64,000 nucleotides of DNA from a bacterium (GCA_021778415.1 JAJYCL010000004.1:53173-117172), one strand, 5' to 3'; counted from the stretch's first letter, positions 23,444 to 32,127 are shown. The notes: generated by a model not told the origin, from the sequence alone. Numbers and translations are program-made.

Positions 23444-25264
23444 ATGACCGTCGGACTCGATGATGCGCTAAAGCATCATTTCGGGTATGAAAGCTTTCGC
23501 CCGTTGCAGCGTGAGATCTGCGAACGTACGCTTGCCGGTGAGGACGTGCTTGCATTGCTTCCGACAGGTGGCGGCAAATCACTTTGCTACCAATTGCCAG
23601 CGATGCTTGAATCGGGCCTAACACTCGTCATTTCTCCGTTGATCGCACTGATGAAAGATCAGGTTGATAATCTCTCTGCCAACGGCATTGCGTCGACATT
23701 TTTGAATAGCTCACTCACCGCTGATGAAGCAGCGTCGCGGATGGCTCGGCTCGAGCGTGGTGAGTACCGATTGCTTTACGTTGCTCCTGAACGCCTCGCT
23801 CTGGGCGGATTTCTTGTGCGCTTAGCGCGTTGGAATGTGCAACGCATTGCCGTCGATGAGGCACATTGCGTAAGCGAGTGGGGCCATGATTTTCGACCGG
23901 ATTATCGGCGCATTGCGGTTCTGCGTGAGCATTTCCCCGATGTTCCGATGCTTGCATTAACGGCAACGGCGACCGATCGCGTGCGCGCCGATATCGAACA
24001 ATTTCTGGCATTGCGGAAACCACATCGCTTTGTGGGGAGCTTTAATCGACCCAATCTACGCTACAGCGTCTTCGAAAAACATGATGCATGGAAGCAAATC
24101 CTTGCTTGGTGTACGACTCGTGCAACCGAAAGCGGCATTATCTATACGCAGAGCCGAGCGTCGGCTGAAGATTTAGCAGAACGTCTGTCAGCCAATGGAA
24201 TACCGGCGCTTCCCTATCACGCCGGGCTCGATCCGCGTCGCCGTTCAAAAAATCAAGAGCTCTTTATTCGTGATGAAATTCGCGTGATCTGTGCCACGAT
24301 CGCCTTCGGCATGGGGATCGATAAGCCGAATGTTCGGTACGTCGTACATTACGATCTTCCGAAAAATGTCGAGGGCTATTATCAAGAGACCGGGCGCGCC
24401 GGACGCGACGGACTCGCCAGTGACTGTGCGCTCTTTTTTAGCGGTGGCGATGCCGCAAAGCAACGGCATTTCATTCGACAGATCAGTGATCTCGACGAGC
24501 GCGAGCAAGCGGATGCCCTGTTGCGCAAGATGTTGGATTTTGCTGGGACGCCGTTTTGCCGCCGTAGCTTTTTGTTGCGCTATTTTGGTGAGACGTATGG
24601 CGCCGATACCTGTTCGAATTGCGATAACTGTCTTTCCCCGCCGGATCGCGTTGACGGCACGCTAGGCGCGCAAAAATTTCTCTCGTGCGTCTATCGCATT
24701 CGCGCGCACAGCGGCTTTTCCACCGGCATGAATCACGTCGTCGATGTTCTGCTCGGAACGACAACGGAGAAAGTTCTGGAACGTGGGCATGATGCGCTTT
24801 CGACGTTTGGCATCGGGACGGAATATACGAAGGCGGAGTGGCTCGCCCTTGGCGGTGAGCTGTTGCGTCGCGGGTATGTGGAGCAAGAAGCCGAGCATCG
24901 CACCCTTCTGCTCACACCTGAAGGGCTGCGCGCACTCAAAGAACAGCTTCCCGTCGAGTTTGTTAAACCGCGCGCAGTCGCTCGTGGCAAGAAAGCCGGG
25001 AAGGGAAAAGCGGCAGCAAATATTGCCTCGCAGGATACCGATCTCTTTGAAGCTTTGCGCCGCTTGAGAAAAGGCATTGCAGACGAGCAGGGTGTGCCCC
25101 CGTATGTCGTCTTTTCCGATGCAACGCTGCGTGAAATGACGATTCACAAACCGACGTCGCAAACGGCCTTTCGTGCCATCAGCGGCGTCGGCGATACGAA
25201 ACTCGAACGCTACGGCCAAGCGTTCGTCGCGGAGATCCTCAGGGTGGTTTCTGTAAACGTTTAG
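23444..25264 (+). CDS. recQ: ATP-dependent DNA helicase RecQ
   Basis: 606 residues from ATG 23444 (MTVGLDDALKHHFGYESFRPLQ), the expected length. Motif 0 is FRPLQREI; Walker A LLPTGGGKSLCYQLPA; Walker B DEAHCVSEWGHDFRP; motif III LALTATATD; motif VI YYQETGRAGRDG. The zinc-binding domain has CSNCDNC (residues about 385-395), followed by the RQC winged helix and a C-terminal HRDC (RRLRKGIADEQGVPPYVVFSD). It unwinds DNA in recombination and replication repair. The open frame extends upstream but that part lies in fabG and doxX territory. The gene sits 21 bases after the DoxX-like gene. Confidence 0.97.
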   Translation: MTVGLDDALKHHFGYESFRPLQREICERTLAGEDVLALLPTGGGKSLCYQLPAMLESGLTLVISPLIALMKDQVDNLSANGIASTFLNSSLTADEAASRMARLERGEYRLLYVAPERLALGGFLVRLARWNVQRIAVDEAHCVSEWGHDFRPDYRRIAVLREHFPDVPMLALTATATDRVRADIEQFLALRKPHRFVGSFNRPNLRYSVFEKHDAWKQILAWCTTRATESGIIYTQSRASAEDLAERLSANGIPALPYHAGLDPRRRSKNQELFIRDEIRVICATIAFGMGIDKPNVRYVVHYDLPKNVEGYYQETGRAGRDGLASDCALFFSGGDAAKQRHFIRQISDLDEREQADALLRKMLDFAGTPFCRRSFLLRYFGETYGADTCSNCDNCLSPPDRVDGTLGAQKFLSCVYRIRAHSGFSTGMNHVVDVLLGTTTEKVLERGHDALSTFGIGTEYTKAEWLALGGELLRRGYVEQEAEHRTLLLTPEGLRALKEQLPVEFVKPRAVARGKKAGKGKAAANIASQDTDLFEALRRLRKGIADEQGVPPYVVFSDATLREMTIHKPTSQTAFRAISGVGDTKLERYGQAFVAEILRVVSVNV

Positions 25265-25296
25265 CCCCGACAAGCGAGCACTCTTGGATCTCGAAA

Positions 25297-26259
25297 TTAA
25301 TGGAAAACAGGGAATTCTCTTGCAAGTTCGTTCATGGGCTTTATCAAATCTCGTTCGCGAGCGACAAAAGCAACACCGTTCCCTTGGAGAATGTCCGAAA
25401 TCCACGCGACGTCGCGATTCGGAACAGAGCCAAAAGCTAATACCGGGCGAGCATTTCCGATTTTGGCGCGGTAGCGCACTGAATAATCGAACAATTGTCC
25501 CATTCCATAGCGCATTCGATCGACGGTGGATGCGGGATTGTTTAAACTTTTTACCTCAATGAGAAACCGTTGGTCACCAAAATTGGCGAGAAGATCGATA
25601 TTGTTATTAAACTCGCACGAACCCCCAATCGCATCGATTTCGTTCTTGAGAAGCCGCAATGTCGCCTGATGATCAAAACGCGCTCGTTCTTGCAAAGCAG
25701 CCGACTCATAGACGTCTGGCCCGTCCCCGATCGGGCGATATCCGGTACCTTCAGGTACCATAAGAAGTGGTCTGAGGCTATCAAGTGGGGGTGAGCTAAG
25801 TGGTGAGGTGAGGCCCGCTAAAACGTCGTCAACCGTCGCGGCACCAGAAATCATCGCCCCTGTCAAACCAGCGGCGCTGAGTATTCTATAGTAGTCTACA
25901 TCATCGATGAATCGGACCGAGTGACCTTGAAATCCACTTCGCGACTTAAAACGCGACTCGAACATAGTGTTCGTTGAGTCGCAGTATGGGACAGGCCGAA
26001 AAAAGCGAATCGGCTTTCGGATTGCGACGAATCGATGAGTAGCATCGTATGGATCGTCCCAGACGTCCCCAAGCTCGCCACATCCAAAATATGCGCTTGA
26101 TTGCTGTGAGGTCGCTCCGCGAGAGGGCCTATAGTAAACGAAATTTGCGCCGCTATGAATTTTATCAAAATATTGATGTGGGTAATGATAGACGACAAAT
26201 TCTGTGTCTTTATACTTGGGATCGTCTCTCCATGAGCGTTGCATAAGCACAATTGGCAT
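25297..26259 (-). CDS. Predicted PUA/EVE-like plus PD-(D/E)XK nuclease
   Basis: 320 residues. The N-terminal 100 residues have the signature of an EVE/PUA-like module found on restriction-type nucleases: EFVVYHYPHQYFDKI, FVYYRPSRG, AYFGCGELGDVWDD and RFFRPVPYCD. The C-terminal 130 residues carry a PD-(D/E)XK site: Asp222 (NIDLLANF), Glu235 and Lys237 (FLIEVKSL) and Gln255 (GMGQLFDY). The join of a modified-base-reader-like domain with such a nuclease suggests modification-dependent restriction or another DNA-defence role. No methyltransferase is adjacent. The gene is noticeably more AT-rich than its neighbours, as for horizontally acquired genes. Confidence is in the domains rather than the activity. 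Confidence 0.72.
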   Translation of the reverse strand: MPIVLMQRSWRDDPKYKDTEFVVYHYPHQYFDKIHSGANFVYYRPSRGATSQQSSAYFGCGELGDVWDDPYDATHRFVAIRKPIRFFRPVPYCDSTNTMFESRFKSRSGFQGHSVRFIDDVDYYRILSAAGLTGAMISGAATVDDVLAGLTSPLSSPPLDSLRPLLMVPEGTGYRPIGDGPDVYESAALQERARFDHQATLRLLKNEIDAIGGSCEFNNNIDLLANFGDQRFLIEVKSLNNPASTVDRMRYGMGQLFDYSVRYRAKIGNARPVLAFGSVPNRDVAWISDILQGNGVAFVARERDLIKPMNELAREFPVFH

Positions 26260-26305
26260 TATTCGCTCATATTTAATTTCGTCTCATCGCCAACTTGGCG
26301 CGAGC

Positions 26306-27700
26306 CTACAACCCCTTAACGGCTGAGACGAGGCCGTCGACGCTGGCTTTGGCGTCGCCGAAGAGCATTGCGGTATTCGGAAGTTCGTATAACGGATTAT
26401 CAATACCGGCAAAACCCGAGCGCATGCTGCGCTTAAGGACGATCACGTTGTGCGCTTTGTCGACATCCAGAATCGGCATACCGTAGATCGGCGATGAGGT
26501 GACGTTGCGTGCCGCCGGATTGGTAACGTCATTCGCACCGATGATCAGTGCAACATCCGTCGTCGGAAATTCGGGATTCGCATCGTCCATATCGAGCAAA
26601 GACGGATACGGAACGTTCGCTTCGGCAAGTAAGACATTCATATGCCCAGGCATACGCCCGGCAACCGGATGAATGGCATATTTGACTTCAACACCGCGTG
26701 CTTCGAGTTGGTCGGCTAATGCCTTGACGCTATGTTGAGCCTGAGCCACCGCCATGCCGTATCCCGGAACGATCATCACCTTACTCGCAAACGCTAACAT
26801 GGTTGCCACGTCGTCCGCGCTTGCGCTCCGAACATTCTGCGGGCCACCGGAAGCTGCCGCGGCCTCGCCGCCACCACCCGAACCGAATGCGCCGAAGAGG
26901 ACGTTGCTGAGCGGACGATTCATCGCTTTGCCCATCATGATTGTGAGCAACGTACCGCTTGCACCGACGATGGTTCCCGCGACTATGAGAATTTCGTGAC
27001 TTAATTCAAAGCCGGCGATGGCGACGGCCACACCGGTGAACGAGTTGAGTAGCGAGATGACAACCGGCATATCCGCCCCGCCGATTGGTAAGACGAAAAG
27101 CACGCCAAGTGCTAAGGCTGCGGCAAACAGTCCGATGACGGCGCCGATGGGAACGTCACCTTGCATCGCGATCATCCAGCCACCGAGGCCGACGATGCAC
27201 AACAAGACGAGCGCGTTGACGATTTGCTGCCCCGGATAGGTAATCGGCCGGCCGGTCATGACTTCTTGCAATTTCAAGAACGCGATGATCGAACCGGAGG
27301 CGGAGAGCGCACCGATGATCGCCGAGAGCACGAGTGAGACGATGATGAGCCACGGAATGGGTGGTTGACCGGCGCCAATTTCGATGACGGAGATGCAGAG
27401 GGCGGCCGCACCACCTGCACCGTTAAAGAGCGCAACCATCTGCGGCATCGCCGTCATTTTCACACGGAGGGCGAACACGAGGCCGATCGCCGAGCCGATA
27501 ATCGCGCCGAGGGCGATCGCCCACCAGCCGATACCGTGCGTTTCGGCGATAAAGGCGATGAGGGCAACGCCCATGCCAACCATCGCGAGACGATTGCCAA
27601 AACGAGCCGTTGCCGGCGAGCTTAAATATCGCAGGCCGAGAATAAAGAGCGCAATGGCAACAATCTGCGCGATATCAAACCAGATTGGCAACTCGGTCAT
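26306..27700 (-). CDS. pntB: NAD(P) transhydrogenase subunit beta
   Basis: 464 residues. The first 260 residues form about nine membrane helices (proton channel domain II); the last 190 form the soluble NADP-binding domain III with VPGYGMAVAQAQHSVKALADQL, the Rossmann-like binding of NADP, and AGRMPGHMNVLLAEANVPY. ANDVTNPAARNVTSSPIYGMPILDV is the conserved signature near the C-terminus. It overlaps pntA2 by 4 bp (ATGA). With the two PntA genes it makes the proton-translocating transhydrogenase, transferring hydride between NADH and NADP in the inner membrane. Confidence 0.97.
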   Translation of the reverse strand: MTELPIWFDIAQIVAIALFILGLRYLSSPATARFGNRLAMVGMGVALIAFIAETHGIGWWAIALGAIIGSAIGLVFALRVKMTAMPQMVALFNGAGGAAALCISVIEIGAGQPPIPWLIIVSLVLSAIIGALSASGSIIAFLKLQEVMTGRPITYPGQQIVNALVLLCIVGLGGWMIAMQGDVPIGAVIGLFAAALALGVLFVLPIGGADMPVVISLLNSFTGVAVAIAGFELSHEILIVAGTIVGASGTLLTIMMGKAMNRPLSNVLFGAFGSGGGGEAAAASGGPQNVRSASADDVATMLAFASKVMIVPGYGMAVAQAQHSVKALADQLEARGVEVKYAIHPVAGRMPGHMNVLLAEANVPYPSLLDMDDANPEFPTTDVALIIGANDVTNPAARNVTSSPIYGMPILDVDKAHNVIVLKRSMRSGFAGIDNPLYELPNTAMLFGDAKASVDGLVSAVKGL

Positions 27701-28014
27701 TTCGTCGGCCCTGATTTCTTCTTGAACATCTGCAGCATGCGTTCAGTCACAGCGAACCCGCCGACAACATTGATGGCGCCGAGAGCGACGCCGACAACGG
27801 CGAGCGTTTGCAGCCACCACGACGGCGTACCGTTCGAAAACACCATGGCCGTAACGATGATGGCTCCGGCGATAATCACTCCGTGAATCGCGTTTGTCGC
27901 CGACATCAACGGCGTGTGAAGCATCGTTGGAACCTTGGAGATCACCTCAAAGCCAACAAATGCAGCGAGCACCAAGATTGAGATGAGAAAGAATAGCACC
28001 GTGCCATCGATCAT
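27697..28014 (-). CDS. pntA2: NAD(P) transhydrogenase alpha subunit, membrane part
   Basis: 105 residues from ATG 28014 (MIDGTVLFFLISILVLAAFVGFEVI), three membrane helices, with KVPTMLHTPLMSATNAIHGVI as the conserved signature of this chain. In this type of transhydrogenase the alpha subunit is split into a soluble NAD-binding protein (PntA1) and this small membrane protein. The ATG overlaps the pntA1 stop by ATGA, and its stop overlaps pntB. Confidence 0.96.
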   Translation of the reverse strand: MIDGTVLFFLISILVLAAFVGFEVISKVPTMLHTPLMSATNAIHGVIIAGAIIVTAMVFSNGTPSWWLQTLAVVGVALGAINVVGGFAVTERMLQMFKKKSGPTK

Positions 28015-29120
28015 TGGAAGGCCTCCCCGTTCATACAAATACATGCTCCCTTAGCAATTTCATCCGTCTCCCGATTCACGACGAAGGCGCCATCTTTTGT
28101 GAGTGACTCCAATAACGTCACGATGTTGCGCGCATAGAGTTGACTTGCGTGTAGCGGAACCGTGGATGGCAAATTGGTCGTACCGTCGACGCGGACGCCG
28201 TTCGAACTCGTCACGATCTCATCCATTTTGGTTAATTCACAATTGCCTCCGGCTTCCGCCGCGAGATCGACGATTACGCTACCCGGCTTCATTCCCGCGA
28301 CGGCAGCGGCTGTGATCAAGCGAGGTGCCGGCCGACCGGGAACTAGAGCCGTTGTGACGCAGACATCGCTCGATGCTAAGTATTTTGCGATGCCCTCTTG
28401 CTGAATAGCGATTTGCTCGGCGGTCAGTTCCTTTGCATAGCCACCCGCGCCCTCAGCATCGCCGCCGAGATCGATCTGCGCGAATTGTGCGCCAAGTGAT
28501 TTGACTTGCTCGGCAACCACAGCCCGCGCATCGTAGGCGGTGACCACCGCGCCAAGTCGCCGCGCCGTTGCAATTGCTTGTAATCCCGCGACGCCGGCGC
28601 CGATAATAAAAACTTTCGCCGGAGCAATCGTTCCGGCGGCCGTGGTGAGCATCGGAAAGAATTTCGGCAAGGCTGCAGCGGCATTAAGGATCGCCTTATA
28701 GCCGGCAATATTCGATTGCGAAGAAAGCACATCCATCGCCTGCGCTCGCGTGATGCGAGGGATTAGCTCCATTGCAATCGCCGTAATGCCGGTTTTTGCC
28801 AGCGTCTGCACGTACGCCGAATCGCCAAGCGGTGCAAGCAAGCCGACGAGAAGTGCGTCCTTTCGCATCGCCGCGAGCACGTCGTCGCTTGGTCGGCCAA
28901 CAACGATGACGGCATCGGCACCCTCGACGAGACTGCGCGCATCGTCGAAGAGTGTTGCCCCCGCTCGTTCGTAGACCTCGTCTGGAAAGCCGGCGCGCAC
29001 ACCCGCACCGCGTTGCACGCGCAGTTGCGCGCCGCTCTTTATCATGCGCGTTACAACGTCTGGAACGAGCGCAACGCGGCGCTCCTTTTCCAAGCGTTCG
29101 CGCGGTATCGCCACGATCAT
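28011..29120 (-). CDS. pntA1: NAD(P) transhydrogenase alpha subunit, NAD-binding part
   Basis: 369 residues from ATG 29120 (MIVAIPRERLEKERRVALVPD). Alanine-dehydrogenase-like domain I with the Rossmann motif VFIIGAGVAGLQAIATARRLGAVV (about residues 165-185), LIPRITRAQAMDVLSSQSNIAGYKAI and the C-terminal TNLPSTVPLHASQLYARNIV. It binds NAD(H) on the cytoplasmic side and hands hydride to PntB. A perfect 13-bp inverted repeat sits 13 bases upstream of the start and no Shine-Dalgarno is visible, an unusual leader for the first gene of the operon. Confidence 0.95.
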   Translation of the reverse strand: MIVAIPRERLEKERRVALVPDVVTRMIKSGAQLRVQRGAGVRAGFPDEVYERAGATLFDDARSLVEGADAVIVVGRPSDDVLAAMRKDALLVGLLAPLGDSAYVQTLAKTGITAIAMELIPRITRAQAMDVLSSQSNIAGYKAILNAAAALPKFFPMLTTAAGTIAPAKVFIIGAGVAGLQAIATARRLGAVVTAYDARAVVAEQVKSLGAQFAQIDLGGDAEGAGGYAKELTAEQIAIQQEGIAKYLASSDVCVTTALVPGRPAPRLITAAAVAGMKPGSVIVDLAAEAGGNCELTKMDEIVTSSNGVRVDGTTNLPSTVPLHASQLYARNIVTLLESLTKDGAFVVNRETDEIAKGACICMNGEAFQ

Positions 29121-29133
29121 GAACGGGTCGTTG

Positions 29134-29169
29134 GCGTGGGCGTCACAAGAACCCTGGTGACGCCCACGC
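29134..29169 (-). promoter_or_regulatory. Perfect 13-bp inverted repeat upstream of pntA1
   Basis: GCGTGGGCGTCAC (29134-29146) and GTGACGCCCACGC (29157-29169) flank a 10-base centre. The nearer arm ends 13 bases before the pntA1 ATG, so it could be an operator for a dimeric repressor or an RNA hairpin that covers the ribosome-binding region. Confidence 0.6.
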
Positions 29170-29330
29170 ATTACGTTAGTACCAGTCTTCCAGTAGGTTG
29201 CGGGGCTGACGTAGCCGAGGGTTCAACGGCGTTCGGATTTCATCGTTAAAAAAAAGACTCTCGACAACCGCGTTGTCTCAACATTCGCCTTTCCCACTCA
29301 TGCTTTGTTGAACGCCGTTTGCTGGGCGAC

Positions 29331-29350
29331 GATGCGCCAGTAATTCCGGC
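29331..29350. repeat. 20-bp direct repeat, copy 1
   Basis: GATGCGCCAGTAATTCCGGC is identical at 30049-30068, with extra matching bases on both sides interrupted by small indels. The second copy lies inside the DUF4267 gene. The two bracket the 29412 gene. Confidence 0.8.
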
Positions 29351-29411
29351 AGATTTCATCAGTCGCCCGACGCTAGGGAGTTGTCTCTTTGTGGCGCGAA
29401 CTGTCTCGCGA

Positions 29412-29987
29412 ATGAACCTTCGCGTCGTCTTTTTTTTCGCGGTAACCCTCGCCGTGGTCGCACTATTTGCGAGCCGTACGTCGGCGCCAGTCGCGCACGC
29501 GATCCCAAAGCCGACGAGAACGGAATTCCCAATGACGATTTCCATCGACGATCACGGCAAGCCGGTGACGCCGTTTCAAACGGTTCGTTCAATGATCATG
29601 AAGCCCGGCGGGCCCATCATTCATGGCGTGCCGGCGAACAATGTAGGGGCACCTGTCGCCGTGCTTTCATGTGATGCAGATTTTCACGATTGGGGTATGA
29701 AGACATGGTTCGCAATTCGTACTACGGTCTTGAATAACACTGGAATTCAACTTCGTTACACGCGAATCGTCTATAGAATTGAAAATGGCGGCGCCTATTC
29801 AGACGCGATATTGTTCGATTTAAAACCGCATGAGATGCGCACCTTTAGGCTCACTGACGGAGATCCAGATCCGATGGGCGGCGCGTCAAAGCGTTCCTAT
29901 CCTCGTTGGATGCTATGTGGCGCGGGTCCCGCGCAAAAAGCGGATGGCACAATGCTCACGTTTGAGCCGGAGTTTCTCACACCCTAA
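29412..29987 (+). CDS. Secreted protein of unknown function
   Basis: 191 residues from ATG 29412 (signal MNLRVVFFFAVTLAVVALFASRTSAPVAHA). The mature part is beta-rich: GAPVAVLSCDADFHDWGMKTWFAIRTTVLNNTGIQLRYTRIVYRI and DAILFDLKPHEMRTFRLTD resemble a small Ig-like sandwich with two Cys, the second in WMLCGAGPAQ. I know of no family name. It converges with the DUF4267 gene, and their stops overlap by 4 bp. The gene is bounded by the 20-bp direct repeat, which hints at insertion. Confidence 0.65.
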   Translation: MNLRVVFFFAVTLAVVALFASRTSAPVAHAIPKPTRTEFPMTISIDDHGKPVTPFQTVRSMIMKPGGPIIHGVPANNVGAPVAVLSCDADFHDWGMKTWFAIRTTVLNNTGIQLRYTRIVYRIENGGAYSDAILFDLKPHEMRTFRLTDGDPDPMGGASKRSYPRWMLCGAGPAQKADGTMLTFEPEFLTP

Positions 29988-30361
29988 CGAGCCACGCGAA
30001 GTTCTGCCAGCAAGACAAGAATGATGCCGAAGCCGACGATGCCGGCGAGATGCGCCAGTAATTCCGGCTTCATGCGCCGGCCTGAGCCGAAAAATGCAAT
30101 GAGTAAATCGGCGAGTGAGAGCATGAGCCCGACGCTGCAGATGATCATGAGTTGCAGGACATCACCGAGGTAGGCGCTAGCGATGAGGATCAAGCCGAAA
30201 AGACAATCACGTGCGCCGGTCGCACGGACATAGACGAATGCCTTGGCATCGTCGACGGCCACTCCGTACGATTGCGAGAGTGTCGCAGGAGCGATCAGCG
30301 CGAGTACTCCGATAACGAGAAGCGCGAACGCCGCGAGATAGCAGAGGGTGATGGCGAGCAT
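29984..30361 (-). CDS. DUF4267-like membrane protein
   Basis: 125 residues from ATG 30361, directly after the FAH-family gene (one base apart). Four hydrophobic helices: LCYLAAFALLVIGVLALIAPATL, YVRATGARDCLFGLILIASAYLG, LQLMIICSVGLMLSLADLLIAFF and HLAGIVGFGIILVLLAEL. The RATGARDxxFGL motif is shared by DUF4267 proteins, small integral membrane proteins of unknown role. Likely co-transcribed with the upstream hydrolase. Confidence 0.7.
   Translation of the reverse strand: MLAITLCYLAAFALLVIGVLALIAPATLSQSYGVAVDDAKAFVYVRATGARDCLFGLILIASAYLGDVLQLMIICSVGLMLSLADLLIAFFGSGRRMKPELLAHLAGIVGFGIILVLLAELRVAR
30049..30068. repeat. 20-bp direct repeat, copy 2 (within DUF4267 gene)
   Basis: Identical to 29331-29350. 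On the minus strand it encodes part of KPELLAH, inside the DUF4267 coding sequence, so copy 1 looks like a transposed fragment of this gene. Confidence 0.8.
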
Positions 30362-30362
30362 A

Positions 30363-31205
30363 TCAGGAGAGCGCGACGGTATTGTGCAGTGTGCCGATGC
30401 GTTCGATCTCGACGTCCATCCGATCTCCATCGCGGAGAAATTCGGGAGGAACCCGTGCGAAACCGACGCCGTCGGGTGTTCCCGTCGCAATAATATCGCC
30501 GGGGAGCAGCGTCATTCCGGCGCTGAGTTCGGCAAGAATGCGTGTAATCGGAAAGATCATCTGAGCCGTTGTGCTCGATTGCTTTTCAACGCCGTTTAAG
30601 CGAAAACGTATGCTCAATGATTGCGGATCAGGGATTTCGTCGGCCGAAACAATCCACGGCCCAACGGGGCACGTATCATCAAATGATTTTCCTTTAAACC
30701 ATTGGATATGCGCGCGTTGCCGATCTCGGGCGGTGACATCGTTCAGGCACGTATAGCCGAAAATGACTCCTGGTGCATCTTCAATTGTGAGGTCGCGACA
30801 ACGTTCGCCGATGACGACAGCAAGCTCCGCTTCGAAATCGTATTCGCTCGATAGGCGAGATTGCAAATGAAGTGTTGCTCCGGGAGCCGCAATCGCCGTT
30901 GGCGCTTTCGTGAAAAATGTCGGGACGTCGGGAAGTTTGAGCTCACGACCGGCAGCGCGTGCACCCTCTTTGGCATGTTCGAGATAATTGCGTCCGACGC
31001 AGAAGACGTTGCGTTGCGGGAGAACGGGCGCATCAAGGGTGACGCTGGCGAGTGGAATCGCCTCGGTCGTCATGCGCGACTCTCGCTCGGCGATGGGCAG
31101 TGCGATATAGTCGCGCATGGAACTGCACGCAATACGGCGGATGCTCTCGGCATCAAGAACACCCGGATGCGATTGATCGCCAATGCGATAGGTCACGTAC
31201 TTCAT
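30363..31205 (-). CDS. Fumarylacetoacetate hydrolase-family protein
   Basis: 280 residues from ATG 31205 (MKYVTYRIGDQSHPGVLDAESI). The C-terminal two thirds are the FAH fold: NVFCVGRNYLEHAKE, SEYDFEAELAVVIGERCRDLTIEDA (metal-binding Glu/Asp pair in ExE), GYTCLNDVTARDRQ, KSFDDTCPVGPWIV and GDIIATGTPDGVG. Family members hydrolyse or decarboxylate acylpyruvates and related diketo acids; the exact substrate is unknown. Its start overlaps the stop of the small CxxC protein by 4 bp. Confidence 0.92.
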   Translation of the reverse strand: MKYVTYRIGDQSHPGVLDAESIRRIACSSMRDYIALPIAERESRMTTEAIPLASVTLDAPVLPQRNVFCVGRNYLEHAKEGARAAGRELKLPDVPTFFTKAPTAIAAPGATLHLQSRLSSEYDFEAELAVVIGERCRDLTIEDAPGVIFGYTCLNDVTARDRQRAHIQWFKGKSFDDTCPVGPWIVSADEIPDPQSLSIRFRLNGVEKQSSTTAQMIFPITRILAELSAGMTLLPGDIIATGTPDGVGFARVPPEFLRDGDRMDVEIERIGTLHNTVALS

Positions 31206-31432
31206 CGTCCTGCCTGTTCGCGTCTGCGCGTCAGATGCCATTGGCCGCAGTACGTGCATTCGTAGGCATTGAGTACATCCCCCATGCCGTTGCTCAGCGC
31301 ATGTGCGCGGGCAACTTCATAGGAGGGATGGGCGTCTTTTGATTCGCATGAGCGAATGCGATCGGCTTTCTCATCAAAAAACAACGCCCGCGGTAGCGGC
31401 GATCGCTGCTGCGGGCGATGTTTTCGAGCCAT
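31202..31432 (-). CDS. Small protein with C-terminal CxxC/WHL motif
   Basis: 76 residues. The tail YECTYCGQWHLTRRRE is a compact zinc-binding-like motif (Cys-x2-Cys plus His) of a kind found in short bacterial proteins of unknown role. The N-terminus is rich in Arg/Lys and Pro. The stop overlaps the start of the FAH-family gene, and the next gene upstream on the same strand (31441-31935) is 9 bases away. It may be a small regulatory or nucleic-acid-binding protein. Confidence 0.6.
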   Translation of the reverse strand: MARKHRPQQRSPLPRALFFDEKADRIRSCESKDAHPSYEVARAHALSNGMGDVLNAYECTYCGQWHLTRRREQAGR

Positions 31433-31440
31433 CGAACCGC

Positions 31441-31935
31441 TTATGGACGCTTCGTCGGATGCGGCGTCGGGTGTACGATTTTATTGAACGATGGGAGTTT
31501 TTGCGGCGTTTTCGCACGCGCTTTCGCTTTATCCATCATATCGTTTGCGGCTCCACGATCATTGCCCCACGATCCACCGGCATACAACAGTTTGATACTG
31601 CGCGAGATGTCGTGTGTTTTTGGATTGTAGTTATAGGTGACGCGAAACATTCCAACGGTCGCCGAGCCGTTCGGCTTGCGGATCCACATTTGCAAGACAT
31701 TTCCGTACGTGTGATGGTTGAACGCCGCATCATTGGACCATTTTCCGTTTTTGACGCGGACGACTTGCCCAAGGCGATTCACCTCGACATCGAACCACGA
31801 CATAAGCGGAACCTTTGGCAAGGTGAGAATGACGCGGGGTTTCGGCGTGGCCTTGGTGGCCGCCATCGCTCCCGGCGCGGCCAAGAAGGCCAAGGCGAGG
31901 ATGGCGAGCATGAGGGCAAAACTACGATACTTCAT
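31441..31935 (-). CDS. Secreted protein of unknown function
   Basis: 164 residues from ATG 31935, with a signal peptide (LMLAILALAFLAAPGAMA). The mature part contains VPLMSWFDVEVNRLGQVVRVKNGKWS, MWIRKPNGSATVGMFRVTYNYNPKTHDISRSI and a Lys/Pro-rich tail (AKARAKTPQKLPSF, PTPHPTKRP). The middle resembles TonB-C-terminus-like or small energy-transduction modules (a VEVNRxGQVVRV strand followed by TYNYNPKT), but this is a weak match. It is the first gene of a run with the CxxC and FAH-family genes. Confidence 0.6.
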   Translation of the reverse strand: MKYRSFALMLAILALAFLAAPGAMAATKATPKPRVILTLPKVPLMSWFDVEVNRLGQVVRVKNGKWSNDAAFNHHTYGNVLQMWIRKPNGSATVGMFRVTYNYNPKTHDISRSIKLLYAGGSWGNDRGAANDMMDKAKARAKTPQKLPSFNKIVHPTPHPTKRP

Positions 31936-31962
31936 CGGCGATACTACGCAAAGCGCGAGGAG

Positions 31963-32127
31963 TTAGTTCCGCGACATGGCGGCAAACACGTGGCCGCAGG
32001 CTCCGCAGGCGACGACGACCTGTAAATGGTCGCGCTCTTGCAATGACGACGTGGTGACCTCTTCGGCTGGTGTACCGCAGTGACGGCAGCGGGTTGAGGT
32101 CTGGCCGCTTTCGCGTTCAGGGTCGTT
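31963..32127 (-). CDS. Small zinc-ribbon-like protein
   Basis: 54 residues if started at GTG 32127 (VNDPERESGQTSTRCRHCG). It has two CxxC pairs, RCRHCG and ACGACG, spaced for a single zinc ribbon. No Shine-Dalgarno stands out and an in-frame ATG at 32265 would add 46 low-complexity residues. It lies divergent from the A2M-like gene with the two starts 85 bp apart. Confidence 0.45.
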   Translation of the reverse strand, partial: NDPERESGQTSTRCRHCGTPAEEVTTSSLQERDHLQVVVACGACGHVFAAMSRN

